A DNA stretch of 64,000 nucleotides, from positions 38,489 to 102,488 of the forward strand of contig JAXDBU010000078.1 in assembly GCA_034678485.1 (NCBI GenBank), written 5' to 3'. This DNA is from PLanc-01 sp034678485 (GTDB taxonomy: Bacteria; Planctomycetota; Phycisphaerae; Sedimentisphaerales; Anaerobacaceae). The notes below the pieces were generated by a model. It did not search any database and had not been told where the DNA came from. It saw nothing but the letters and a program-made list of their open reading frames with translations. The position numbers were made by a program, and so were the translations under genes. This document shows, in pieces, positions 34,337-43,525 of this stretch (its first letter is position 1; every line of letters begins with the position of its first letter).

Positions 34337-36160
34337 ATGGAAGGAATCAGAAACGTTCTGGTTTTTGTGGTCTGCGCGGTTCTGTGGAGCTCCGGGGCGT
34401 TCGCACAGGACGGCCCAACGGAGATCGTCCGATCCGAACTGGAGCAGTCGACCGCACATCTGAAAGCGGCGCAGTGGGAAGGACGCTCGGGCATCGCGGT
34501 TGTCTTCGAGGGGACAGAGGATATTCACTACTACGCCCGCCGGGAGACGGCGCCCGGTCCTGGCCTGGAACTGACCATCACCGCCACGGCGGATGGTCTG
34601 GAGTTTGAAAAGGCCATCCTGCCTGCGTGGAAAATCGTCGAGGATCCGACCGGACGGCAGGTCGAGGTCTACGTCGGCAATTTCAGTGTGTTTATCCCGA
34701 TCCGGGCGGAATCGACCCCCGCAGATAAGAAAGAGATCGCCGCAGCGGTCCAGATCACAGGCATCGCCTGCACAAGCGCCATGTGCCTGCCGCCTTTCGA
34801 CCAGACCTTGACCACGACTCTCAACCTGCAGGAGATGGCTGCATGGCCGGCCATTTCGATGGCGGTTTCGACCGAGGTGCCCCAAACCCCAACGGATTCG
34901 CCGCCACCTGGGGTCGGCAGCGCCGCGAGGCAGTCTGCCCTCTCTTACGGCGTCGGCGTGTACTGCCTGCTGGCGGTCATTGCGGGACTGTCCATCAATA
35001 TCATGCCATGTGTCCTGCCGGTGTTGCCGCTGATCCTCCTGCGATTGTTCGACCCGTCCCGACAGGCGGGACGAGGACGCATCGTTTCGGGCCTGACGTT
35101 CTGTGCGGGGATCATCCTGTTCTTCGTGGCCTTTGCCCTGGTCTCGGCGGCTGTCACACTCACGACGGGAGCCGTTCTCGACCTCAACAGCCTGTTCCGC
35201 TATCCGGTCGCCGTGATCGTCCTGTTCCTGGCAATCGTCTTCTTCGGGCTTGCCATGCTCGATGTCGTGACTCTGTCCCTGCCCTCCTCCCTTGCCGGGC
35301 GGCAGGGTTCGAGTTCCGGATTAGCCGGCTCGCTCGGCATGGGCTTCTTCGCAGGCGTGCTCAGCACCCCGTGCAGCGGAGCGTTGCTTGGCTTCGTCCT
35401 GGTTTGGGCACAGACGCAGCCGCTGCTCGTTGGCGGGACAGCGATCACTCTCATGGGCGTGGGCATGGCGCTGCCCTACGCGGTGATCGTCCTGATCCCG
35501 TCCCTGATGGATCGCATCCCCAAGCCGGGACAGTGGATGGAGACCTTCAAGAAATCCGCGGGCTTCCTGCTGTTCCTGATCGCGGTCAAGCTGACCTTGG
35601 CCGCTCTGCCCAAAGACCGCCTGCTCAGCGTGCTCACATATGGCGTCGTTTTCAGTTTTTGCGTCTGGATGTGGGGCAAATGGGTCGATTTCAGCACGCC
35701 GGTCCCACGACGTGTGATGATCCGGCTCATCGCGGTGGCGCTGGCCGTCGGAGCCGGGCTGTGGCTGCTCCCGAGTCGCCAGCAAGCGGCGGGGACTGTC
35801 CTCGATTGGAAACCCTACGATGCCCAGGTAGTAGAGAGAGCCGTCTCGCAGCGGCAGCCCGTCCTGCTGAAGTTCACCGCCGACTGGTGTACGAACTGCA
35901 AGGTCGTCGAGAAACGGGTCTACCAGGACCCGGGCGTCGTGGAGATCGTTCGGGCGAAAGGCATCCTGCCGATCAAAGCGGACACGACTCTGATCGACTA
36001 TCCGGCCACGAAGGACTTCAAGGCAATCTACGGCGAGGCGGGCAATGTGCCCGTCACCATCGTGGTGCTGCCGGACGGATCGAGAGAGAAACTGCGGGGG
36101 ATTTTCGATAAAGACGAACTGATCCGGATTCTCTCGAAGCGACCAGGGAGTGGCACATAG
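34337..36160 (+). CDS. DsbD-like thiol:disulfide interchange protein
   Basis: 607 residues. Signal peptide VFVVCAVLWSSGAFA; periplasmic N-terminal DsbD-alpha-like domain with Cys pair CTSAMC near residue 145; a membrane domain of about eight helices with NIMPCVLPVLPLILLRLF and GVLSTPCSGALLGF, whose two cysteines carry electrons across the membrane; C-terminal thioredoxin domain with DWCTNCKVVEKRV. It should move reducing power from cytoplasmic thioredoxin to periplasmic proteins. GGAG 8 nt before ATG. The gene ends directly at the nth start codon. Confidence 0.92.
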   Translation: MEGIRNVLVFVVCAVLWSSGAFAQDGPTEIVRSELEQSTAHLKAAQWEGRSGIAVVFEGTEDIHYYARRETAPGPGLELTITATADGLEFEKAILPAWKIVEDPTGRQVEVYVGNFSVFIPIRAESTPADKKEIAAAVQITGIACTSAMCLPPFDQTLTTTLNLQEMAAWPAISMAVSTEVPQTPTDSPPPGVGSAARQSALSYGVGVYCLLAVIAGLSINIMPCVLPVLPLILLRLFDPSRQAGRGRIVSGLTFCAGIILFFVAFALVSAAVTLTTGAVLDLNSLFRYPVAVIVLFLAIVFFGLAMLDVVTLSLPSSLAGRQGSSSGLAGSLGMGFFAGVLSTPCSGALLGFVLVWAQTQPLLVGGTAITLMGVGMALPYAVIVLIPSLMDRIPKPGQWMETFKKSAGFLLFLIAVKLTLAALPKDRLLSVLTYGVVFSFCVWMWGKWVDFSTPVPRRVMIRLIAVALAVGAGLWLLPSRQQAAGTVLDWKPYDAQVVERAVSQRQPVLLKFTADWCTNCKVVEKRVYQDPGVVEIVRAKGILPIKADTTLIDYPATKDFKAIYGEAGNVPVTIVVLPDGSREKLRGIFDKDELIRILSKRPGSGT

Positions 36161-36847
36161 ATGGCACAGAAGAGGAACCCAGCGAAGACCGGCGTCTTCG
36201 ACAAGGCCGCTGCCGCCGGGCGGGTGCGAAGCATCCAGCCGCTTCTGAAGAAGGCCTACCCGCAGGCCGGCATCGCGCTGCACTACACGAATCCACTGGA
36301 GCTGCTGATCGCGACGATCCTCTCGGCCCAGTGCACCGACGCGAGGGTCAACATCGTCACGAAGGACCTGTTCAAGAAATACGTGTCGCCCGAAGACTGG
36401 GTGCGGGCCGACCTGAAACAGATCGAGGAAGACATCAAGCCCTGCGGCTTCTATCACAACAAGGCCGTCAGTATTCAGGGGGCCAGTCGCAGAATCCTCG
36501 CGGAGTTCGCAGGGAAAGTCCCGCAGACCATGGACGAGCTCGTGACGCTGCCCGGCGTCGGTCGAAAGACCGCTAATTGCGTGCTTGGCAATGCTTTCGG
36601 CCGGCCGGCGATCATGTGCGACACGCACGTCATCCGCCTGTCCCGCCGGCTCCGGTTGTCCCCCCACTGCGATCCGGTAAAGCTCGAGTTCGATCTGGCC
36701 GATATAGTCCCAGAAGACGACTGGACGCTCTTCTGCCATCGGCTAATCCTGCACGGGCGAACGGTCTGCAAGGCCAGGAAGCCGGATTGCACCGTCTGCC
36801 CGATCGCAAAGCACTGTCCGTCGGCGGACCGTCCTGAGTTGTGGTGA
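36161..36847 (+). CDS. nth: Endonuclease III
   Basis: 228 residues. Helix-hairpin-helix LPGVGRKTAN with catalytic Lys136, catalytic Asp154 in CDTHVIRL, and a C-terminal [4Fe-4S] loop Cys203-x6-Cys210-x2-Cys213-x5-Cys219. Removes oxidised pyrimidines and nicks the AP site in base excision repair. ATG follows the dsbD-like stop codon without a gap. Confidence 0.97.
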   Translation: MAQKRNPAKTGVFDKAAAAGRVRSIQPLLKKAYPQAGIALHYTNPLELLIATILSAQCTDARVNIVTKDLFKKYVSPEDWVRADLKQIEEDIKPCGFYHNKAVSIQGASRRILAEFAGKVPQTMDELVTLPGVGRKTANCVLGNAFGRPAIMCDTHVIRLSRRLRLSPHCDPVKLEFDLADIVPEDDWTLFCHRLILHGRTVCKARKPDCTVCPIAKHCPSADRPELW

Positions 36848-36883
36848 GAGTAGTTCTGAGGAACGAACGATTAGGTCTCTATC

Positions 36884-37636
36884 ATGCGATGGAAAACGAA
36901 TCATTTCGCTGAGATAACCGAAAAGCCGGTGAACGACCTGTGGCGGATTTTCCGAATCATGGCCGAGTTCACGGAAGGCTACGACGAACTCGCGACGGTC
37001 GGTCCGGCCATCTCCATCTTCGGCTCCGCGCGGACGGCCAAGGACCACCCCCATTACCGGCTCGCCGAGGAAATGGCCCGCAAGGTCACCCGGGCCGGGT
37101 TCGCTGTGATCACCGGAGGCGGAGGCGGCATCATGGAGGCCGCCAACAAGGGCGCCACCGACGCCGGCGGATGCAGTATCGGCCTGAACATCGAGATCCC
37201 CCACGAGCAAATTCCCAACGACTTCCAGAACCTGTCCCTGCATTTTAGGTATTTCTTCGTCCGGAAAGTGATGTTTCTGAAGTACGCGCACGGGTTCATC
37301 GTCTTCCCGGGCGGCTTCGGCACGATGGACGAGTTCTTCGAGTCCGCGGTCCTGATCCAGACTCTCCGCCAGGCGAGCTTCCCCGTCATCCTCATGGTCA
37401 GCGACTACTGGAAAGGCCTGCTCGCCTGGATGAAGGAGAAGATGCTCGACGAGAACGGGTACATCTCGCCGGGCGATCTCGACGTCTTCACCGTCGAGGA
37501 CGACGTGGATGCCGCCGTGAAGATCATCGTGGACTTCAAGCAGAAGCAAGGCACCAGCGGTCTGGTCATGCCTCCCGGCATGAAGGGATGCCAGAGCCAT
37601 GGAAAGGTCGATTCCTCGATCGTGACGCCGCCCTGA
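36884..37636 (+). CDS. LOG-family (TIGR00730-like) protein, putative nucleoside 5'-monophosphate phosphoribohydrolase
   Basis: 250 residues with the nucleotide-binding loop GGGGGIMEAANKGA at 78-91 and the signature PGGFGTMDE at 142-150. The family was long called lysine decarboxylase; characterised members hydrolyse cytokinin or other nucleoside monophosphates to free base and ribose 5-phosphate. C-terminal tail of about 25 residues (MPPGMKGCQSHGK...) is extra. Last gene of the plus-strand block; convergent with the next gene with a 17-nt gap. Confidence 0.9.
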   Translation: MRWKTNHFAEITEKPVNDLWRIFRIMAEFTEGYDELATVGPAISIFGSARTAKDHPHYRLAEEMARKVTRAGFAVITGGGGGIMEAANKGATDAGGCSIGLNIEIPHEQIPNDFQNLSLHFRYFFVRKVMFLKYAHGFIVFPGGFGTMDEFFESAVLIQTLRQASFPVILMVSDYWKGLLAWMKEKMLDENGYISPGDLDVFTVEDDVDAAVKIIVDFKQKQGTSGLVMPPGMKGCQSHGKVDSSIVTPP

Positions 37637-37653
37637 GAGATGGAACGCCTCTC

Positions 37654-39621
37654 TCAAAGACTCGCAGGCGACAGTGCGGAATTCTCCATATAGTAGAAGA
37701 ACCCATCCTCCGCGCCGATCAGCAAGTCCGGCGTCTCGTCGCCGTCCCAGTTCACCACGGTCGGACAGGTCGTGTGTCCCGCCAGGCGCCTCGAGCAGAC
37801 CGGCCCCTCGTCGCGGAAGACGAACTCCCCCCGCGCCGTGGCCACGTTGCGAAGGAAGTTGATGCTCGCGCTGTTGACCAGCAGGTCGAGTCGCCCGTCG
37901 CGATCCCAATCGACCAAGCAGAGTTTGCGTCGGCCGCCGGCGCCTGCGGCGCCGTCATTAAGTCGAAGTACGCCGTCGCCTTTCTGCCGAACGCTGCCCT
38001 TGCTGTCGAATGCACACGCGCCCGCGCCGCGGAACATCCGCTCGGGCGGCAGCAGGACGAGTCCGCCGGACTGCTTGGCGCGCCGGAAGAAGGCCAGATA
38101 TCCCTCGTGATCGAGCAGGACCAGATCGGTCAGGCCGTCGCGGTCGAGGTCCGTCGCAACGGGCGTCGTCCGCCATTCGGTCGCCAGTTCGCCGGCCTCC
38201 GGGGTCCACCACGTCCATGCAGGCTTGGGCGCCTGGCCCGACCACTCGACCCGGATGGGCTGCGCCGGGGCCGGCTTGGGATCGCGACGAGCGCCCGCGT
38301 TCCGGAACCAGACCACCTTGCCCCAGATGGAGTTGGCGAGGATATCGGGCAGTCCGTCGCCGTCCCAGTCGGCAATGCTGAGCACGGTATAACCCCATTT
38401 GGCTTCGCAGGGACCTTGAATCGAGCCGTTATAGCCGGCCTGGATGCGAATGACCTGGCCCTCGGCGGTGAGATACTCGGGCTCGGCCCACCTGGGCGGA
38501 TTGCCCCCGTCGAGGTTCTCGATGAACCCGATGTAGCCGGCGGTGTTGCCACAGACGAGGTCCTCATCGCCATCTCCATCCCAGTCGAAACTGACGGGCG
38601 TGACCAACGCGCCGAACTTCACCTCCTTCGCCTCCTGGCGGAACTGCCGTTGCGGCAGAAACTGAGGAAGCCCGTCGATCACCCGGCCCGAATGCTCCAC
38701 GAGAGCCACGCGCCCATCCTCCTCGCCGACGACCAGGTCCACGTCGCCGTCGGCGTCCCAGTCAATGGCCGTCGGGACGATCATGCACAGGTCCATCGTC
38801 AGCGGCTTGCCCTCGTGAGTCAGATACCGCCCTTCGACGTAGCGCGGCGCGGTCCGCGTTCCGACATTCTGAAAATAGGTGAACCGATCGATGAATTCAC
38901 CGCAGAGCAGATCGAGATCGCCGTCGCCGTCGAAGTCGGCGAAACTCGGCGAGGGCATCCCGAAGACGTCCACCGGCTTGCCGCCGGCGGTCACCTGCAC
39001 AGGCTTCTCGTAACGAGGTTGATCGTCGGACCCGACGTTCCGAAGCCAGTAGACATATCCATGGAGCGGACCCCGCGTCCATTTGCCCTGGGCGTCGAAG
39101 GCATTGTCCCAGCCGTACTCGGCCCAGTCGCCGACCCCCACGATCAGGTCATGCCGGCCGTCCCCGTCGTAGTCACAGTAGTGCCACTGATTGGCGCGGA
39201 CCTTCCCATCATGCACCTTGGAGTCCACGGGCAGATCAGTCCGTTTGCCAAACCTGGCGGCGAGGAAGTCCGTGTACTCGACGCCGGGACCAAGCACTCG
39301 CGGCCTGCCCGCTACGTAGGAAATACGCACATTGCTCAGCCCGCGGTCGATCCGCACAGCCGGCTTGAACACCGGCATCTTGCTCCCGCCGGGATTCTCG
39401 AAGAAATACGTCCCGTTGTACGGCACGTCGGGACAGCTCACGACCAGATCCAGGTCCCCGTCGCCGTCATAGTCCATCGGCAGAGGCCAGGCCCACAACC
39501 CAACGCCCAGATCGACCACCAGACCCGGATGGTTGTACTCCAATCGCCGACATTCCGCGCCTGCGGCATGGGCCGCAAGGACACCCAACCAGCTCCACGC
39601 AATGATCCGCATCGTCTTCAT
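37654..39621 (-). CDS. Secreted FG-GAP/VCBS-repeat protein
   Basis: 655 residues from ATG 39621, the start that puts the signal peptide (IIAWSWLGVLAAHAAGA) first. About nine calcium-loop repeats of the type DxDGDGxxD are spread through the chain (DYDGDGDLDLVVS, DYDGDGRHDLIVG, DFDGDGDLDLLCG, DWDGDGDEDLVCG, DWDGDGLPDILAN, DLDRDGLTDLVLL, DWDRDGRLDLLVN and others), consistent with a seven-plus-bladed integrin-like propeller. Probably an extracellular adhesion or ligand-binding protein. No enzyme domain is visible. Confidence 0.88.
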   Translation of the reverse strand: MKTMRIIAWSWLGVLAAHAAGAECRRLEYNHPGLVVDLGVGLWAWPLPMDYDGDGDLDLVVSCPDVPYNGTYFFENPGGSKMPVFKPAVRIDRGLSNVRISYVAGRPRVLGPGVEYTDFLAARFGKRTDLPVDSKVHDGKVRANQWHYCDYDGDGRHDLIVGVGDWAEYGWDNAFDAQGKWTRGPLHGYVYWLRNVGSDDQPRYEKPVQVTAGGKPVDVFGMPSPSFADFDGDGDLDLLCGEFIDRFTYFQNVGTRTAPRYVEGRYLTHEGKPLTMDLCMIVPTAIDWDADGDVDLVVGEEDGRVALVEHSGRVIDGLPQFLPQRQFRQEAKEVKFGALVTPVSFDWDGDGDEDLVCGNTAGYIGFIENLDGGNPPRWAEPEYLTAEGQVIRIQAGYNGSIQGPCEAKWGYTVLSIADWDGDGLPDILANSIWGKVVWFRNAGARRDPKPAPAQPIRVEWSGQAPKPAWTWWTPEAGELATEWRTTPVATDLDRDGLTDLVLLDHEGYLAFFRRAKQSGGLVLLPPERMFRGAGACAFDSKGSVRQKGDGVLRLNDGAAGAGGRRKLCLVDWDRDGRLDLLVNSASINFLRNVATARGEFVFRDEGPVCSRRLAGHTTCPTVVNWDGDETPDLLIGAEDGFFYYMENSALSPASL

Positions 39622-40082
39622 CGCTATCGTTACCTGCTCACCGAACCCCTGTTCCGATCTGCGCGACACACGTCGAGTCACTCCAGGGTATGCCGTTGCG
39701 TCCATGGATGCAACCTCTTTCTGCCCCCCTGTGCCCGGCAGGGTTGCAGGGATTGTCATGCTGGACGAAGTGGAACACCTGGGCCCCGCAGGAGACGTGG
39801 CGTCCGAAGTCGCGACGCATCTTCCACTCCCGGGCCAGGTCCCTTCGGAGGACTCAGGGCAGGCTCTTCGCGTTGCTCAGGACGACAAGGTCGAGACCCC
39901 TGCCAGGTATCTTCGCGTTGCTCAGAGCCTGCCCTGAACAGAGTGAAGGGATGACAAGAGGTGGGCCTCCAAGCAGATGAGCTTCGTGAGACACCCGTGT
40001 CCTTCCCGACACCGGCCGCGAAGCGGCTGAGCGACCCAGGATGGCACGACCCGCGTTTCGTACGGCCTCGCTGGAATGTCCG
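39622..40082. other. Intergenic region with degenerate MITE-like repeat
   Basis: No gene. Around 39753-39956 lie degraded pieces of the same family as copies A and B: TTGTCATGCTGGACGAAGTG at 39753, TCTTCGCGTTGCTCAGGACG near 39865 and TCTTCGCGTTGCTCAGAGCC near 39910. Confidence 0.5.
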
Positions 40083-41837
40083 TCATGGACTCTGCCAGCG
40101 GTAGTTGAACCGGCGATTGGGCGCGCTGTCGCCGCTGACACCGAACTCCGTGATGTCATCGGGCCGGCGGGTGTTGTCCGCCCAGTGGAAATCGAGGACG
40201 CACCTGGCGCCCGGTCTACACCCCATCGCGGATAGCGGTATCCGCAATTCCAACTCGTTGTCACGGACCCGGTAGGGAATCCGGGCAATCGTCCGCCAGT
40301 CCCAGCCGTTGGAGGTCCGCTTCACGGTTGTCGTCTCCGAACTCAGCACGTCCCCGTTCACCAGGAGGTCGTAGCCCTGCCAGCCGGTCTTCGGATCCAG
40401 GTCCGTGTCGATGAACAGGAGCATCCAGTTGGGATCGGTGCAGGGCGTCATCGGTTCGGCCGTTCGGACATAGCAGTAGAGGTTCCCACGATCGCAGGTC
40501 ATCTTGCACAGGACGATGTCGTTGCGCCCGCTCGTGTCGGTGTAGTGAGTGTCGCCATAGCCCTTGTGGTCCCTGCGCATCGTGTCGCCGATTGTGTCGC
40601 GATACTCGGGCGTCACCTCGTTCCAGTCGGCGAAGCTGCCGTCGATGGCGATAGAAGCCGGACCGCTGGGATCGGCAGGTGTGCGAACGCCTTTGAACCG
40701 CCGGATGTAGGAGACCATCTGGTAGTAGTAGCTGTCCGTATGGCCTCCCTTCATCGGCTCGATGTCCCGGCTGTACTCGTGGTCGTATTCGTCCACAAAG
40801 AGGGCGTCGGGGTAGTAGCTATCCTTCCCGGTGTACTTGTACCACTTGTCGAATCGCCCGGCGACCCACTCGTTCCAACCTGTGATGAAGACGAATTCGG
40901 GATCGAGTTCCAGAGCCCGCTTCCACTGCTCGACCACGTTGAAGCCGAAGTGGACCGCGTTGGGAGACGGGTCCCTGGCGCCGTCGTGCCAGCTCCGACC
41001 TCGAGCGCCGTCCTTGTGGCTCATCGCCGACAGATTCGGTCCCACCGCGTTCTGCGCGATGCCAACGGTGACCTGCTCGACATTGCCCTCCTTGTCCTGG
41101 AACACGTGCTGAGGAAAGACCTCCAGCCAACCCCACTGGTCGGGTCCGCTGGGGCCGGTGAAGTAGGAGGGGATCGGCTTGCGGAACGTGAAGAAGTCCT
41201 TGATCGCGGAGTCCTTGAAGTATGCAGGGTCCGCCATTATCAGCGGTTTGCCGTCCCAGCGAAACCACAGCTCTTCGTAGAGTCCCTGGCTGTACAGGTC
41301 CTCATAGACGGCCTGCACGACGACGGTCGGGTCGCCAAAAGGGGCCAAGAATGCGATTTGCGGCGTGCGATTCCCTTGCTCTCGCATCGTACGGTACTCG
41401 GCACACAGGACCATGTAGGATTCTTTGAACGTGAAGGGCGGATTCGTCGTGTCGAAGATCACCACGTCCACGCCTGCGTCGGCCAGCATCGAAGCGTGCT
41501 TACGAATGACGTAGGGATCAGTCGAGATGTAGTAGCCCAATTCCGGCTCGCCCCAGTGGTGAGGGGCGCCGAGCGGTCCCCACTGGGGATTGTTCGAATC
41601 GGCCGAGAGGATGCGTGAGTTGTCGTATGGACCCTGCTTGCCCTGCAACGTGTGCCAAGTCCAGTAGAAGATGCCAACGTGTTTCGCCGTCCGCGGCGGC
41701 CCGCACGATTCGGAGCCGGGCACTTCCCTGCCCAGTGCGTCCACTGCGACCCACGTATCGCTGTACAGGTCCCAGGCGACGTCCGGACTCGCCGTCAGTT
41801 CAAAGCCACACAGCAATGCAATCATCACAAGCATCAT
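40083..41837 (-). CDS. GH99-like secreted glycosidase with C-terminal sugar-binding domain
   Basis: 584 residues, short signal peptide. The N-terminal 390 residues have the GH71/GH99-like TIM-barrel pattern: VGIFYWTWH, MLADAGVDVVIFDTTN, WFRWDGKPLIM, VFITGWNEWVAG with a probable catalytic Glu in GWNEW. The C-terminal 190 residues (IAIDGSFADWNEVTPEYRD, MLLFIDTDLDPKTGW) look like a CBM9-like or DOMON-type domain. GH99 members are endo-mannosidases or mannanases; the substrate here is not deducible. Its start ATG overlaps the upstream gene's stop by 4 nt, so they are co-translated. Confidence 0.8.
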   Translation of the reverse strand: MMLVMIALLCGFELTASPDVAWDLYSDTWVAVDALGREVPGSESCGPPRTAKHVGIFYWTWHTLQGKQGPYDNSRILSADSNNPQWGPLGAPHHWGEPELGYYISTDPYVIRKHASMLADAGVDVVIFDTTNPPFTFKESYMVLCAEYRTMREQGNRTPQIAFLAPFGDPTVVVQAVYEDLYSQGLYEELWFRWDGKPLIMADPAYFKDSAIKDFFTFRKPIPSYFTGPSGPDQWGWLEVFPQHVFQDKEGNVEQVTVGIAQNAVGPNLSAMSHKDGARGRSWHDGARDPSPNAVHFGFNVVEQWKRALELDPEFVFITGWNEWVAGRFDKWYKYTGKDSYYPDALFVDEYDHEYSRDIEPMKGGHTDSYYYQMVSYIRRFKGVRTPADPSGPASIAIDGSFADWNEVTPEYRDTIGDTMRRDHKGYGDTHYTDTSGRNDIVLCKMTCDRGNLYCYVRTAEPMTPCTDPNWMLLFIDTDLDPKTGWQGYDLLVNGDVLSSETTTVKRTSNGWDWRTIARIPYRVRDNELELRIPLSAMGCRPGARCVLDFHWADNTRRPDDITEFGVSGDSAPNRRFNYRWQSP

Positions 41838-43219
41838 CTCACCTCGATCCTCGCAGAACTAATGGTCGAATTCACCCCTTGACGTGTCCCCAGCAAGTCC
41901 AACGTGTGGGAAGCTGCTGAACCGGCACGGACCGTCGCGGTCATGAAACTGCCGAACGGTTTCTCCAACGGCACGCGGACCGATTCACCGACACGTCCGT
42001 CCTGCAGGACTTCCAGCAGGCGGTTCTCCGAGACGGATCTGCCGCCGGCGTCGGAACCGGAAACATAAAACACAACGAACAGACGGTTGTCGGCGGTAAT
42101 GTGGAACCGGCCTTGGCCGGGTCGCTCGTTCGATTGACCTTCCTCCGCGGCCAGGAGGGTGCGGCGCGTGAGCACCTTGCCGGTTCGGAGGACCGCGTAG
42201 TTCAACGAATGACTCTGTTTGGCGGTCGGGAAGAACTTCTCTCGCAGACGCTCGTCGATGGCCCGCTCGGTCCAGAGAACGTGCACTCTGCCATCCGGAG
42301 CCGCCCACAGGTCGCCCGGGCTGATCCACCCACACGTCTTCTCGCGACTGGCGATCTCGACCCATGGCTCGAACCGACCTGTCGTGATGTCGGGCGACCA
42401 GGTGTAGAACAGCCGCCGGAAGTCGTAGTCCCACTCCTGCCCGGTGAGCTGCTTCTTGAACGCGCGCCACGGCTCGTTCGGCTCGACGATGTCGCTGACC
42501 CCGCAGAAATGGACCTCGCGATCCTTGAGCATGACGTTCGGATAGCACACGCGGACGGGCTGGGGTTTCGAGTACTCCGATCCATATGGCCATGCGAGCC
42601 GGCCTTGGGAACTCCATCTGCCTGTGCGATCCAGGAATGCCCATTCGGCGTGCGTGTACCCGACGTTCTGAAACAGGATCAGCTCGTTGTTCGGCCCGTC
42701 GGCAGCGAGGCTCCGATACGAATGCTCCGTAAACTTCGGCTCGCCCGCCCAGGTAGGGATCAGCGTCTGCTCGCACCTGGCGGCGTCCCGAGCCGTGAAC
42801 TGAAGCAATTCCGGGCGGGCCGGTCCGGCGTAGGCATTCGGGTCCGTGTTCAACGTCGGATTGGCGGAGAGAAAGAACCTCCCGTCGGAGAAGCAGGCCA
42901 GGGGAGAGGGTTCCCGCGTCCGGCCCAATGGATCGAAGCAGACTTTCCGCCAGCCTCGTTCTGTGCGATGGAAGAGCATCCAGCGACAGTTGTTGAGCGG
43001 TTGGATTCCCGGGAGGGTCTCCAGGCCACTGGCGAAGAGGTGGTCGCCAAGACGGACCAGACACGTGGACCCGTGACACCACATCGGGCCGGCGCCGTTG
43101 TTCGCCGACTCGTAGCGGTAGATGTCCTCTTCGATCTGGACCGTCACGAGCGGCCCGGCACTCGATGCGCAGGCCGACGCTGCGAGCAGCAACAGGCAGG
43201 TGACAGGAAGCGTTCTCAT
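41834..43219 (-). CDS. Secreted probable beta-propeller protein (unknown function)
   Basis: 461 residues from ATG 43219. Signal LPVTCLLLLAASACASS, possibly a lipoprotein lipobox. The mature chain has repeated Trp/Tyr-containing strand patterns (WMLFHRTERGWRKVCFDP, WVEIASREKTCGWISPGDLW, GRVHVLWTERAI) like BNR/sialidase-type or GH43-type propellers, but I cannot identify catalytic residues. Overlaps and precedes the GH99-like gene, so it probably works on the same glycan or binds it. Confidence 0.65.
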   Translation of the reverse strand: MRTLPVTCLLLLAASACASSAGPLVTVQIEEDIYRYESANNGAGPMWCHGSTCLVRLGDHLFASGLETLPGIQPLNNCRWMLFHRTERGWRKVCFDPLGRTREPSPLACFSDGRFFLSANPTLNTDPNAYAGPARPELLQFTARDAARCEQTLIPTWAGEPKFTEHSYRSLAADGPNNELILFQNVGYTHAEWAFLDRTGRWSSQGRLAWPYGSEYSKPQPVRVCYPNVMLKDREVHFCGVSDIVEPNEPWRAFKKQLTGQEWDYDFRRLFYTWSPDITTGRFEPWVEIASREKTCGWISPGDLWAAPDGRVHVLWTERAIDERLREKFFPTAKQSHSLNYAVLRTGKVLTRRTLLAAEEGQSNERPGQGRFHITADNRLFVVFYVSGSDAGGRSVSENRLLEVLQDGRVGESVRVPLEKPFGSFMTATVRAGSAASHTLDLLGTRQGVNSTISSARIEVR

Positions 43220-43525
43220 GGGGTGTACTCCTACCATTTCAGGCCGTGTTTTCTGGGCTCATTGTATCAGCCATGCCCCCGTCGGCAAGCCCCCGTCCAG
43301 GTATGAGCGAGTGCCCGACATCCTCCGGAGGCCCGTCATCCCGGGGCGAAGCCGAAGAGCTTGTCCTGAGCATCGCAGAGGAACCTGGCTCGCGCCCAAG
43401 AGGTCTCTCTCGGTCGCAGGCCGGATCCTTCGCTCCACTGCGATTTGCCGAGGATCACAGATACATCGCACCCCAACGAGTCCGTGCGAAGGCCGACATG
43501 CGGTGGACTGTCGCCGCAGGGGAGC
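43220..43525. other. Intergenic region with degenerate MITE-like repeat
   Basis: No gene. 43337-43440 contains GTCATCCCGGGGCGAAGCCG, TTGTCCTGAGCATCGCAGAG and GGATCCTTCGCTCCACTGCG, fragments of the copy A/B family. Confidence 0.45.

Noticed and set aside
37588..39954. 788-codon plus-strand ORF antisense to the FG-GAP protein
   Set aside because: Artifact of GC-rich DxDGDG repeats read in reverse; no domain and it runs through a dispersed repeat.
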